Of a stretch of DNA of 64,000 nt, positions 30,374 through 38,627 are shown in pieces. The notes below the pieces were generated by a model. The model saw only the letters and a list, made by a program, of their open reading frames with translations. It did no database searches and was not told where the DNA came from. A program made the translations under genes and the position numbers. Numbering within the stretch: the first letter of the stretch is position 1; the number at the start of each line of letters is the position of its first letter. The DNA is from Pseudomonas pisciculturae. Lineage in GTDB: Bacteria > Pseudomonadota > Gammaproteobacteria > Pseudomonadales > Pseudomonadaceae. The stretch is taken from NCBI RefSeq assembly GCF_015461805.1, contig NZ_JACVZE010000002.1, positions 186,001 to 250,000 on the forward strand, read 5' to 3'.

Positions 30374-31138
30374 TCAACCCACCAAACCCCGCATGATCAG
30401 AAACAGCAACGACGGCCCGAGCAAACATCCCAGTGCCGTGTAAAACGCAGCGGTCAGGCAACCGTACGGCACCAGCTTCGGATCCGTCGCCGCCAAGCCG
30501 CCAGCCACACCGCTGGACGTGCCCATGAGACCGCCGAATATCACCGCACTGCGAGGGTTGTTCAGGCCAATCAACGGAGCAACGAACGGCGTCATCACCA
30601 TCACCAAAATGGCCTTGATCAACCCGGCTGCAATCGACAGCGCCATGACTTCGGAACTGGCGCCAATCGCCGCGCCAGTCACCGGGCCGACGATGTAGGT
30701 GACGGCACCGGCACCTATGGTGGTCAAGCTGACGGCATCGGTGTAACCGAACGCCATGGCCACGCCGACGCCTGCGATGAACGATGACCCGACTCCGACA
30801 AACAACGCCAAGACGCCGACGTAGCCCGCCCGTTTGAGTTCATCGACGCTCACGCCAAACGCCGTGGCAACAATGGCAAAGTCCCGCAGCATCGCCCCGC
30901 CCAACAGGCCAATGCCCGACAACAACGGAATATCCACCACGCCCTTGGCACCACCGGTGAAAGCGCCGCCGACATAGGACAGCACCAGCCCCAGCAAGAT
31001 GGCGATGGCTGAACCGTGCAAACGGCCTTTGGTGAACGTATCGGAGATCCAGTAGGAAACCCACATCGTCAAGCCGATCACTGCAAACCCGCTGATCAAA
31101 CCGTAGCCGGTGATCACTTTCATCATCGATTCGTACAT
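30374..31138 (-). CDS. mdcM: Malonate transporter subunit MdcM
   Basis: The 254-residue membrane protein (MYESMMKVITGYGLISGFAV) has about eight hydrophobic segments including LLSGIGLLGGAMLRDFAIVA and IVGPVTGAAIGASSEVMALS, matching the MadM/MdcM half of the sodium-malonate symporter. With MdcL it imports malonate for the decarboxylase. It starts 4 nt after the mdcL stop; the in-frame upstream extension into mdcL is not needed. Last gene of the mdc operon, convergent with mdcR. Confidence 0.93.
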   Translation of the reverse strand: MYESMMKVITGYGLISGFAVIGLTMWVSYWISDTFTKGRLHGSAIAILLGLVLSYVGGAFTGGAKGVVDIPLLSGIGLLGGAMLRDFAIVATAFGVSVDELKRAGYVGVLALFVGVGSSFIAGVGVAMAFGYTDAVSLTTIGAGAVTYIVGPVTGAAIGASSEVMALSIAAGLIKAILVMVMTPFVAPLIGLNNPRSAVIFGGLMGTSSGVAGGLAATDPKLVPYGCLTAAFYTALGCLLGPSLLFLIMRGLVG

Positions 31139-31142
31139 AGGA

Positions 31143-31535
31143 TCACCCGGCTTCTTTGGTAGGGACAATCGCACTCGGCTCATGATTGCCGATGCGTACC
31201 AGCACCGGTACCAAGGCAAAGCCCAGTAACACCGCCAAAGTTCCCGCCAGGATAGCCATAGGGCCGCCGCTGATGGCGCCGTAGACGTTCTGCTGGGCGG
31301 CCATGGCCACTACGATCGGAATATAAATCGCTGCCCAAAAACTCACGCCCTGTTCCGACTTGCCGGTAAACAATCCACGTTTGCTCAGGTAACTGCCGAG
31401 CCCAATCAATAACAACATGGCGATCCCTACCCCACCCACGTTGGCCGGAATACCCATCCACCTGCCCAACAGCTCACCGACAAACAAGCCGGCCAAGGTA
31501 CAGAACGCCAAAAACGCCACGCCGTAGATAATCAT
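31143..31535 (-). CDS. mdcL: Malonate transporter subunit MdcL
   Basis: The 130-residue protein (MIIYGVAFLAFCTLAGLFVG) has four predicted helices and matches the small MadL/MdcL subunit that pairs with MdcM in malonate uptake. GAGGAC lies about 8 nt before the ATG at 31535; a TTG at 31550 in the same frame overlaps that site and is less likely. It is separated from mdcH by 67 nt, the largest gap inside the operon, and from mdcM by 4 nt. Confidence 0.92.
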   Translation of the reverse strand: MIIYGVAFLAFCTLAGLFVGELLGRWMGIPANVGGVGIAMLLLIGLGSYLSKRGLFTGKSEQGVSFWAAIYIPIVVAMAAQQNVYGAISGGPMAILAGTLAVLLGFALVPVLVRIGNHEPSAIVPTKEAG

Positions 31536-31602
31536 TGTTGTTGTCCTCAAAGTGCTCGATCGAAATTGTTGTTGTTGTGCTTCGAAAGCCTTGGGTAGTG
31601 CT

Positions 31603-32502
31603 TTATCGGTGGCGGCGCTCCTCCTCTTGCAGCAGGGCCTGCAGGGTGTCCAGGCGCGCGCCTTCGCAGGCGATCACCGTACCTTGTTCAAAGACGCGAC
31701 GTGACAGGCCGGTGAGCACGGCGCCGGGGGGCAGTTCGATTTGCAGGCGCACGCCGCGCTCATAGGCGCTTTGCACGGTGCCGCGCCAGTCGACGATGCG
31801 GCACATGTTAAAGGCCAGGTCGTCGCGCAGTTGCTCTGGGTTGTGGATAGGTCGCGCACGGGTGCTGCTCAGGTAGGTGATGCGCGGCGCCTTGAGCGCA
31901 ACGAACGCCTGAGCCAGCGCCTGGGCCGGTTGCTCCAGCAGCGCGCAATGGGACGGCACGCTGACGGCCAGGCGCTTGGCGATGCCGTTGCCCTTGATGC
32001 GTTGGGCGACACGTTGCATGGCGGCATCGCTGCCGGCGATTACGGTCTGGTTGTCGGCGTTGATATTGGCCAGGTACACCGGGGTTTCGGGGCTGTGGAC
32101 ATCGGCCAATAACTTTTCCACTGTGGATAACTCGGGGCCGATGAGAGCGGTCATTCCATATCCCTGTGGATAAGCGTTTTGCATCAGCTCGCCACGCAGG
32201 CTGACGAGCCTGAGCGCGTCGCTGAAGTCCAGCGCACCCGCAATGACTGCCGCCGGATAAGCACCGATGGACAACCCTGCAACGTAATCCGGTGTGTGTT
32301 GCAGCAACCGGGCGTGGGCCACACCGGCGATCAGCAGGCAGAGCTGAACGGCGCGGGTGCTGGCCAACGCTTCGGGCGAATCCAATGCGCGTGCATCTTC
32401 ACCCAAGGCATCACTGGCTTGCTCCAACACCTCGGCTGGCAACGCCTGAAGCATGCCTGGCCGTTGGGCGCCCTGCCCTGGAAACACCAGAAGGCTGCTC
32501 AT
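31603..32502 (-). CDS. mdcH: Malonate decarboxylase malonyl-transferase (MdcH)
   Basis: The 299-residue protein starts MSSLLVFPGQGAQRPGMLQA, the FabD-type GQGAQ motif, with GLSIGAYPA (nucleophile elbow) near 100 and SVPSHCALLEQPA containing the second catalytic histidine. MdcH is the malonyl-CoA:ACP transacylase that loads malonyl onto the decarboxylase carrier subunit MdcC to start the cycle. Its ATG overlaps the mdcG stop by 4 nt (ATGA), implying translational coupling. Confidence 0.95.
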   Translation of the reverse strand: MSSLLVFPGQGAQRPGMLQALPAEVLEQASDALGEDARALDSPEALASTRAVQLCLLIAGVAHARLLQHTPDYVAGLSIGAYPAAVIAGALDFSDALRLVSLRGELMQNAYPQGYGMTALIGPELSTVEKLLADVHSPETPVYLANINADNQTVIAGSDAAMQRVAQRIKGNGIAKRLAVSVPSHCALLEQPAQALAQAFVALKAPRITYLSSTRARPIHNPEQLRDDLAFNMCRIVDWRGTVQSAYERGVRLQIELPPGAVLTGLSRRVFEQGTVIACEGARLDTLQALLQEEERRHR

Positions 32503-33086
32503 GCCACGGCCTGCCAGGGGTCGATCACCAACTGTGCACCCGTGGCGGTTTTCAACAGCACCCGCCGTGACGGGCCGGCCCACTCGCGCAAGGCGACGGC
32601 GCCGTAGGGGGTTTGCAGTTGCAGGTCTACGGCGCACACGACCTTGTCCAAGCTCTCCAGCAGATCGCGTGCATCATGCCGATCAAGCGGCGCGGGCGTG
32701 CGCAGAATCAAGTCCAGATCGCTCATGGCATGCAACGCTTCAATGCCTGTGGCCAGCTCAAAACCTGCGCTGCCACTGACGCCCCAGTTCAAAGGCGCCA
32801 GCACCGGCCGCACCTGATCGAGTGCCTGCAATGCGGGTAAATCCCGAGCGCCGATAACGTCGCGTAACGCTTCCGGCGCTACTCGCCGTTGCACGGCAGT
32901 CATCGGCATTACCGCTGCAAAGCGCTGCTCGCGCAATTGCCCACGCACGCCCACAGCGACAAAGCCCTGTGCAACAACAGCGCGACGCACGACCACCGCG
33001 TCCAACGCACCCACTGCCCATGCTGGCGCGTCAGCGGGCAGATGCGCCGGGGTCATGCCCCAGAGCAAATCGTGGGCGTTCACCAT
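32499..33086 (-). CDS. mdcG: Phosphoribosyl-dephospho-CoA transferase (MdcG)
   Basis: The 195-residue protein contains GVSGSAGFELATG and HAMSDLDLILR, the nucleotidyltransferase-type Asp motif expected of MdcG. MdcG attaches the 2'-(5''-phosphoribosyl)-3'-dephospho-CoA prosthetic group, made by MdcB, to the serine of MdcC. The gene overlaps mdcE by 7 nt upstream and mdcH by 4 nt downstream. Confidence 0.93.
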   Translation of the reverse strand: MVNAHDLLWGMTPAHLPADAPAWAVGALDAVVVRRAVVAQGFVAVGVRGQLREQRFAAVMPMTAVQRRVAPEALRDVIGARDLPALQALDQVRPVLAPLNWGVSGSAGFELATGIEALHAMSDLDLILRTPAPLDRHDARDLLESLDKVVCAVDLQLQTPYGAVALREWAGPSRRVLLKTATGAQLVIDPWQAVA

Positions 33087-33850
33087 TGCTCCCGCAGCAG
33101 TTGGCGCACGTGGCTGGAAGCGGCGCGGTTAGTGGCGCCCAGACGGCTGCTCAAATCAGGCGTGTCGATATCCTTGATGGCGCTGACCAGGCAATCGCCA
33201 ACCCGTGCCACATCGTCGGCCATGGGCTGTTCAATCTGGCTGACCGACAAGGTCTCCCAAAGCAAACCAAGGCTGGCGTAGCTCTCGATGTCATAGGCCA
33301 TTGGCGGCACGCTGGCGGCCAAGGCTTCCAGCTCTTCGACGCTGCGCAAGGTCACCCGCGCCGCCGACGCCTTGCCCATGGCGTGCACCATCACCCCGGG
33401 ATCGCGCAGGGCGATCAGGCGGTTGGCTTGATAACCGTGGGCGAGAAACGCACCCGACATGGCCTTGCCCACCAACAGCGCGATCACCGGATGCCCGGCG
33501 AGCCGAGCGCGGGCGTAGCTGTCGGCGGCGGCAGCCAGGGCCTGATGAATGCCGAGGGCTTCTTCGCGACGACCGTAGGCTTGGCTCGGCACATCAACGA
33601 TGGCGATCAGCGGGCGCTTGTCGCCACAGGCGATGGCTTCATCCACGGCCTTGGCCAGGCCCCAGCCTTCGAGCAAGCCGACTTCGCCGTTGCGAGCGCG
33701 GGGGAAGCGGTTTTGCGCGTCGGTGACCACGGCAATAAAGCGCACGGCCTGCTCGCCCAACACACCATCGGCGACCTTCAATGAATTCGGCAAGCCCTCG
33801 ACAGGCGTTGCCCCGGCGCTTAACGCGTTGAACCACTGCAACCCTCTCAT
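33080..33850 (-). CDS. mdcE: Malonate decarboxylase gamma subunit
   Basis: The 256-residue protein shows a crotonase/carboxyltransferase-type fold with PLIAIVDVPSQAYGRREEALG and PVIALLVGKAMSGAFLAHGYQ, characteristic of MdcE, partner of MdcD in decarboxylating malonyl-S-ACP. It starts at an ATGA overlap with mdcD and overlaps mdcG by 7 nt. The complex is cytoplasmic and biotin-independent. Confidence 0.94.
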   Translation of the reverse strand: MRGLQWFNALSAGATPVEGLPNSLKVADGVLGEQAVRFIAVVTDAQNRFPRARNGEVGLLEGWGLAKAVDEAIACGDKRPLIAIVDVPSQAYGRREEALGIHQALAAAADSYARARLAGHPVIALLVGKAMSGAFLAHGYQANRLIALRDPGVMVHAMGKASAARVTLRSVEELEALAASVPPMAYDIESYASLGLLWETLSVSQIEQPMADDVARVGDCLVSAIKDIDTPDLSSRLGATNRAASSHVRQLLREQW

Positions 33851-34689
33851 GAGCGTTCTCCTTGATACAGCGCGCGCACGGTCGCGGGATCGATCTGCGG
33901 TGTGGCGTCCAGTTCGGCGAGGCGCGCCAGGTAGTGTTCGGCCTGACGGCTGCGTTGTTGAGTGGGCAGGCCTTGTTGCAGCAATGTGCTGACCGTCTGC
34001 TGGATCTCGGTGATGTCGTCGGCCACATAGCGGTCCGCCAAACCGCTGTTAAACCGTTGCTCGCCACCGGTCAGGCTCCAGATAAACGGCCGGTCACGGG
34101 AGTCGTACTCATCGAGCCCTGCTTCCTGCTCGATCACCTGCGGGCCGTTCAAGCCGACGCGGGCTTCACGGGTCACCACGAGGTAGCTGCACAACCCGGC
34201 GGCGATGGACATGCCGCCAAAACAACCGACACTGCCCGCCACCAAACCGATCACCGGCTGATACTGACGCAGGTCGACAATCGCTGCGTGGATGTCGGCA
34301 ATCGCGGCCAGACCGAGGTTGGCTTCCTGCAAACGCACGCCACCGGTTTCCAGGAGCAATACCGCGCGAGTGGGGACGCCGTTGCGATTGTCCTCGGCTG
34401 CCAGCTCAAGTGCGCCGGCGATTTTTGCGCCGCCGACTTCCCCGAGGCTGCCGCCCTGGAAATTGCCTTCAATCGCCGCGATCACCACCGGCAACCCGGC
34501 GATACTGCCCTTGGCGATCACCACGCCGTCGTCCGCTTGAGGCACCACACCTTGGCGACTGAGCCACGGCGACATGACGCGCTGGAAGGGGTCGATCAAT
34601 TCACGGTAGGAACCGGCGTCCAGCAAAGCCTTGGCCCGCTGGCGTGCACCCAACTCGACGAAGCTGTGTTTGGCGAGTAAGTCAGTCAT
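33847..34689 (-). CDS. mdcD: Malonate decarboxylase beta subunit
   Basis: The 280-residue protein (MTDLLAKHSFVELGARQRAK) resembles the carboxyltransferase subunit of acyl-CoA carboxylases: GGSLGEVGGAKIAGALELA, VLLLETGGVRLQEANLGL, VAGSVGCFGGMSIAAGL. MdcD and MdcE together release CO2 from malonyl-S-ACP, regenerating acetyl-S-ACP. The start overlaps the mdcC end by 8 nt and the stop overlaps mdcE (ATGA). Confidence 0.95.
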   Translation of the reverse strand: MTDLLAKHSFVELGARQRAKALLDAGSYRELIDPFQRVMSPWLSRQGVVPQADDGVVIAKGSIAGLPVVIAAIEGNFQGGSLGEVGGAKIAGALELAAEDNRNGVPTRAVLLLETGGVRLQEANLGLAAIADIHAAIVDLRQYQPVIGLVAGSVGCFGGMSIAAGLCSYLVVTREARVGLNGPQVIEQEAGLDEYDSRDRPFIWSLTGGEQRFNSGLADRYVADDITEIQQTVSTLLQQGLPTQQRSRQAEHYLARLAELDATPQIDPATVRALYQGERS

Positions 34690-34981
34690 GGCCAACCTCC
34701 TCAAAGCCTTGTTCCAGACGCAAGCGCACCACACCGGGCGTGGCGCCGAAATCGTGGATATCAATCTTCAACGCCGGGGGCGTCTGCTCCTGGAAGATCC
34801 GTTCAAACAGATGCTGCCAGCGCTGCTCGGCGCCATTGACCGAAGTCTGCACTTGAATCGTCAGCGTGCCCGGCGTGCCCGGTTCCAACAGCACTTCCAG
34901 GTCGCCGGAACCGACACACCCCACCAGCGCACGGCCTTTTGGCGGCTGCCCGGCGGGGAATTCAAAGGATAAGGTTTCCAT
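34682..34981 (-). CDS. mdcC: Malonate decarboxylase acyl carrier subunit
   Basis: The 99-residue protein [19 protein letters not shown] carries VGCVGSGDLEV with Ser25 in the position known to hold the phosphoribosyl-dephospho-CoA group in the family. The carrier presents acetyl and malonyl thioesters to MdcA and MdcDE. Its ATG shares one base with the mdcB stop (TGATG), so translation is coupled. Confidence 0.95.
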   Translation of the reverse strand: METLSFEFPAGQPPKGRALVGCVGSGDLEVLLEPGTPGTLTIQVQTSVNGAEQRWQHLFERIFQEQTPPALKIDIHDFGATPGVVRLRLEQGFEEVGHD

Positions 34982-35814
34982 CACAACGCTCCGTCGAGGC
35001 GGTCGATAAACAGGCAAGCGGCCAACAGGTCGGCGGCGCCGCCGGGGGAGGCATTCAGGGCCAGCAGTTGGTTATCCAGTTCATGCAGTTGGCGGCGCCC
35101 GACCAGGGTGGCGCTGCCGCCCGCATCCAATACGGCCTGAGCGCCGCGTTGCATGGCAACGATGCCTTCGGGGCCTGCGCGGTAGAGCACGCAGGTGTCG
35201 GCCAGCTCGGTCATGATCGCGAGCAAGGCGTCCAGGCGGGCGTTCTGTTCGCCGGTGTTTTGCTGGCGGCTTTTACGCAATTGCGGCAGGCCGCGCTGGG
35301 TGACCGAGGGGAAGCCCAGTTGAGCTTCTTCACGGGCACCGCGTGCGCCGTAACGCTGCGCAACCTGGGCGCCGTGGCTCATCGGTTGAGGTGCGTAGCG
35401 GTCGTTGAGCAGGGCCAATCGGGCGGCGTTCAACGTTATGGCGCGCGGCTCCAGGGCGGCCGCTGCGGTCAACAGGCCCAGGGCCCAGATCGCGCCGCGA
35501 TGGGTGTTCACACCGCCTGTGGTGACGAGCATCGCTTGCTCACCCTCACGGCCAATGCGCCCGAGGGCTTCACGCAGGGGTAAACCGACTTCACCGAATT
35601 CAATAGCCGCCTCGGCCATCTCCTTGAACATCGGCCACAGCGACAACGCCGAGGCGTGCATCAGGCCCAAGTGCAAATCGCTATGGGCACCGTTGCCGCG
35701 ACGGTCCACGAGGGCGGGTTTGGGTGACAGGTCGGCCTCGTCGATCAGCGCATCCACGGCCATGTCCGCCAGGCGTTCGGCGAGGGTGAGTTCATGCAGT
35801 TTGAGGGCGCGCAT
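34981..35814 (-). CDS. mdcB: Triphosphoribosyl-dephospho-CoA synthase (MdcB)
   Basis: The 277-residue protein belongs to the CitG/MdcB family, with [20 protein letters not shown] near the N-terminus and [20 protein letters not shown] centrally, both conserved in this family. It condenses ATP and dephospho-CoA to the prosthetic-group precursor that MdcG transfers. It starts immediately before the mdcA stop (adjacent) and shares a base with mdcC. Confidence 0.95.
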   Translation of the reverse strand: MRALKLHELTLAERLADMAVDALIDEADLSPKPALVDRRGNGAHSDLHLGLMHASALSLWPMFKEMAEAAIEFGEVGLPLREALGRIGREGEQAMLVTTGGVNTHRGAIWALGLLTAAAALEPRAITLNAARLALLNDRYAPQPMSHGAQVAQRYGARGAREEAQLGFPSVTQRGLPQLRKSRQQNTGEQNARLDALLAIMTELADTCVLYRAGPEGIVAMQRGAQAVLDAGGSATLVGRRQLHELDNQLLALNASPGGAADLLAACLFIDRLDGAL

Positions 35815-37485
35815 TTACCAGCTCCTGAATTTGGCGGGCGGGTTGTACAGGCCACCGGACCAGTCCACCAAGTCGGCCACGCTCTTGGCGGCGAGCAGCT
35901 CGCGGGTGGCGTCGGTGCGGCGGATGCCGAGATCTTCGGGCAACGCGATCAAGCCTTCGCGGCGCATGCGGGCAGTGTCTTTGGGGTTGTGGCGCAGGCC
36001 GATGGCGGTTACGCCGGCGACGGCGGCGATCATCGCCTGGCGCTCTTCCAGGGAGCGCGCTTTGTACAGGTAAGCGATGCCTTCCTCGGTGAGCAGGTGG
36101 GTGACGTCGTCGCCGTAGATCATGATCGGCGCCAGGGGCATACCGCTTTTGCGGGCGACCTCGACTGCGTCCAAGGTGTCGACGAAGGTCGGTTTGCCGC
36201 CTTCCTGGAAGGTCTCGACCATTTGCACCACGAGTTTTTTGCCGCGTTCGAGCAAGGCTTCCGGGGCGTCGTCGTGGCGCATGTCCAGCCACGCCGGGGT
36301 GCCGTGGCGGCGACCGCGTGGGTCGTGGCCCATATTGGGTGCACCACCGAAGCCAGCGAGGCGGCCGCGGGTCACGGTGGAGGAATGCCCGTCGCCGTCG
36401 ACTTGCAGGGTGGCGCCGATAAACAGGTCCACCGCGTACTGGCCGGCCAGTTGGCAAAACATGCGGTTGGAGCGCATCGAGCCGTCGCGGCCGGTGAAGA
36501 ACACATCCGGGCGGGCGGCGATGTAGTTTTCCATGCCCAGTTCGGTGCCAAAGCAATGCACGCTTTCGACCCAACCGCTTTCAATCGCAGGGATAAGGGT
36601 TGGGTGCGGGTTGAGGGTCCAGTTGCGGCAGATCTTGCCTTTGAGGCCGAGGGACTCACCGTACGTAGGCAGGATCAATTCAATGGCGGCGGTGTTGAAA
36701 CCGATGCCGTGGTTGAGGGACTGCACATTGTGTTTTTCGTAGATGCCGCGAATCGCCATCATCGCCATCAACACGTGCACCGGTTTGATATGGCGCGGGT
36801 CGCGGGTGAACAGCGGTTCGATGTAGAACGGCTTGTCGGCCACCACCACAAAATCCACCCAGCTTGCCGGGATGTCGACGCGGGGCAAGTCGGTAACGTC
36901 ATCCACCAACTGGTTGACCTGCACGATCACGATACCGTCACTGAACGCGGCAGGCTCGATCAGGGCCGGGGTGTCTTCGGTGCTGGCGCCGGTGTAGATA
37001 TTGCCGGCGCGGTCGGCCATGAAACCGGCGCTGAGCACCACGTTGGGGATCAAGTCCACCACCAGCCGCGCATAGAGTTCGATGTAGGTGTGAATCGCGC
37101 CGATTTCCAGCAGGCCGTCTTCCAGCAACTGGCTAATGCGCAGGGATTGGGTGCCGGCGAAAGAGAAATCCAGCTTGCGGGCGATGCCTTTTTCAAACAG
37201 GTCCAAGTGCTCGGAGCGGCCGACACTGGGCATGATCATGTGCAAATCGTGGAGCTTGGCGGGGTCGGCCTTGGCCAAGGAGCGGGAAAGGAAGTCGGCC
37301 TGTTTTTGGTTGTTGCCTTCCAGCACCACGCGGTCGCCGGGGAGGATCAGGGCTTCGAGCGCTTCGACGATCTTGTCGCTGGCCAACACCGCACCATCTG
37401 CGTACTTTTTGACCAACCCGAGCCGCCGCTGCTTCTCGTCACGCCGCCGCGTCCAGCGCGAGTCGGGGGTAGTTATTGTTGTCAT
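35815..37485 (-). CDS. mdcA: Malonate decarboxylase alpha subunit
   Basis: The 556-residue protein matches MdcA, the acetyl-S-ACP:malonate ACP transferase: it begins MTTITTPDSRWTRRRDEKQR and contains ADGAVLASDKIVEALEALI, GFNTAAIELILPTYGESLG and FGGAPNMGHDPRGRRHG. It exchanges acetyl for malonyl on the carrier MdcC. It is the first gene of mdcABCDEGHLM; GGAG lies 7 nt before the ATG. The promoter must lie in the 380-nt region shared with the divergent HigBA module. Confidence 0.96.
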   Translation of the reverse strand: MTTITTPDSRWTRRRDEKQRRLGLVKKYADGAVLASDKIVEALEALILPGDRVVLEGNNQKQADFLSRSLAKADPAKLHDLHMIMPSVGRSEHLDLFEKGIARKLDFSFAGTQSLRISQLLEDGLLEIGAIHTYIELYARLVVDLIPNVVLSAGFMADRAGNIYTGASTEDTPALIEPAAFSDGIVIVQVNQLVDDVTDLPRVDIPASWVDFVVVADKPFYIEPLFTRDPRHIKPVHVLMAMMAIRGIYEKHNVQSLNHGIGFNTAAIELILPTYGESLGLKGKICRNWTLNPHPTLIPAIESGWVESVHCFGTELGMENYIAARPDVFFTGRDGSMRSNRMFCQLAGQYAVDLFIGATLQVDGDGHSSTVTRGRLAGFGGAPNMGHDPRGRRHGTPAWLDMRHDDAPEALLERGKKLVVQMVETFQEGGKPTFVDTLDAVEVARKSGMPLAPIMIYGDDVTHLLTEEGIAYLYKARSLEERQAMIAAVAGVTAIGLRHNPKDTARMRREGLIALPEDLGIRRTDATRELLAAKSVADLVDWSGGLYNPPAKFRSW

Positions 37486-37641
37486 GGTCGCTCCACGGGG
37501 TTTGCTGTCGTGGGCTGTACCTTAGGAGTGAAGCTGTAGACGCATCAATCAAGCTCAGCGGCTGATCGTTACGGCTGGAGTAATGGAACATCAGCAAACG
37601 CGGACTCAAGCCGAGTTGAGATCAAAATGTGGGAGGAGGCA

Positions 37642-37677
37642 GTCCCAAAAAGGGACCGATCAGTCCCTGATTGGGAC
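37642..37677. promoter_or_regulatory. Tandem GTCCC-N5-GGGAC palindromes, 21-bp spacing
   Basis: GTCCC-AAAAA-GGGAC at 37642-37656 and GTCCC-TGATT-GGGAC at 37663-37677 are 21 bp apart, two helical turns, so a dimeric protein could bind both on one DNA face. They lie 157 bp upstream of mdcA and 189 bp upstream of higB. The binding protein is unknown. Confidence 0.5.
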
Positions 37678-37839
37678 CGCTTTATGTCTGTCACTTTCTA
37701 GACAGCCTCAGCGAAATTTCCGACAGCTTCTTCAGGTTGTTGCTCGGAATCTGCCTCTCTAGCCTTCGCAGTCCGAATATTGCCACGGGCATCCATCGTG
37801 AATCCGACAGCTCAACCCGATACAAGGCCATTGCAGGGC

Positions 37840-37856
37840 GTGATGTATCACATCAC
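37840..37856. promoter_or_regulatory. Probable HigA operator
   Basis: GTGATG-N5-CATCAC is a perfect 6-bp-arm palindrome ending 9 nt before the higB ATG. Antitoxins of this family repress their own operon by binding such palindromes at the promoter. Confidence 0.6.
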
Positions 37857-37865
37857 AATCGCGCC

Positions 37866-38144
37866 ATGATCGTCAGCTGGAAACATAAAGGCCTCAGAGC
37901 CTTCTATGAGACCGGTTCAACCAAAGGGATCAACGCAAATCATGCAAATCGCTTGCGGCGTGTTCTGATCGTGCTCGACAAAGCCGAACACAGCGAGGAA
38001 CTGAATCTCCCCGGCTGGCGTTTCCATCGGTTGAAAGGCGACCTTATCGACTATTGGTCCGTCAGCATCAGTGGTAACTGGCGCATCATTTTTCGGATGT
38101 TCGACGATCAAGTCGAGCTGGTTGATTATCTTGATTACCACTGA
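37866..38144 (+). CDS. higB: HigB-type toxin of type II toxin-antitoxin system
   Basis: The 92-residue protein MIVSWKHKGLRAFYETGSTK continues with GWRFHRLKGDLIDYWSVSIS and NWRIIFRMFDDQVELVDYLD, the RelE/HigB fold of ribosome-dependent mRNA interferases. The toxin precedes its antitoxin, the reversed order typical of HigBA. A longer frame starting near 37671 has no ribosome binding site and is unlike the family. higA follows after 14 nt. Confidence 0.93.
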   Translation: MIVSWKHKGLRAFYETGSTKGINANHANRLRRVLIVLDKAEHSEELNLPGWRFHRLKGDLIDYWSVSISGNWRIIFRMFDDQVELVDYLDYH

Positions 38145-38158
38145 GTAGAGGTATCGAT

Positions 38159-38446
38159 ATGGGCATGCACAACCCACCTCACCCAGGAGAAATCCTGCTT
38201 GAAGATGTGATTCCCGCACTGGGCATCACCATCACCGAAATGGCCCGTCGCCTTGGATTTGCCCGTGAGACTTTTTCAAGGATTTTGCATGGGCATGCAC
38301 CCGTAAGCCCAGACTTGGCCGTGCGACTTGAACGAGCCGGTGTGAGTACCGGAAGGTTATGGCTATCGATGCAGAGTGCCTACGATTTGTGGCAGGCCGA
38401 ACATCGGGAGCAGCCGGTGATTGAGCGGTTTGCGCGGATTGAGTAG
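38159..38446 (+). CDS. higA: HigA-type antitoxin
   Basis: The 95-residue protein starts with the family-typical HNPPHPGEIL and has an Xre-type helix-turn-helix (ITITEMARRLGFARETFSRI, about residues 24-43) followed by WLSMQSAYDLWQAE. It should neutralise HigB and repress the operon via the palindrome at 37840-37856. GAGGT precedes the ATG at 38159; the ATG at 38165 is an alternative start. The pair may stabilise this accessory region. Confidence 0.93.
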   Translation: MGMHNPPHPGEILLEDVIPALGITITEMARRLGFARETFSRILHGHAPVSPDLAVRLERAGVSTGRLWLSMQSAYDLWQAEHREQPVIERFARIE

Positions 38447-38476
38447 CGGGCACGGTCTATCCAGCGCTGAAGATCA

Positions 38477-38599
38477 AATGTGGGAGGGGCGGTGCGACGA
38501 TTCGACTTGCCCCCGATGGCGGTGGGTCAGCTGAATATGTATCAACTGACAGTCCGCAATCGGGGGCAAGTCGAATCGTCGCACCGCCCCTCCCACATT
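38477..38599. repeat. Extended-arm REP pair
   Basis: Compared with other GGGGG-type pairs here, both arms carry an additional, mutually complementary block: GGTGCGACGATTCGA on the left and TCGAATCGTCGCACC on the right, between GTGGGAGGGGC and CTTGCCCCCGAT. The core has GGGTCAG and CTGAC as usual. The whole is a near-perfect hairpin over 120 nt, between convergent higA and chpC. Confidence 0.88.
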
Positions 38600-38627
38600 G
38601 GATCTTCACTGGGGTTGAGAATAGCGG

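Larger units (their letters stand above)
37486..37865. other. 380-nt intergenic region between mdcA and higB
   Basis: No credible gene is seen. It must hold the mdc promoter (minus) and the higBA promoter (plus). Visible structure: a CTCAA-N6-TTGAG palindrome at about 37604-37619, a truncated REP-like AATGTGGGAGGAGG at 37626-37639, two tandem GTCCC-N5-GGGAC palindromes, and a GTGATG-N5-CATCAC palindrome next to higB. I found no convincing sigma-70 pair for mdcA. Confidence 0.6.

Noticed and set aside
35794..37539. 581-residue frame antisense to mdcA
   Set aside because: Shadow of mdcA; it also crosses the mdcA/mdcB junction and has no supporting start signal.
25017..38446. Integrated prophage or genomic island with integrase
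   Set aside because: The genes are metabolic, with no integrase, tRNA or direct-repeat ends seen; codon use looks like that of the rest of the window.
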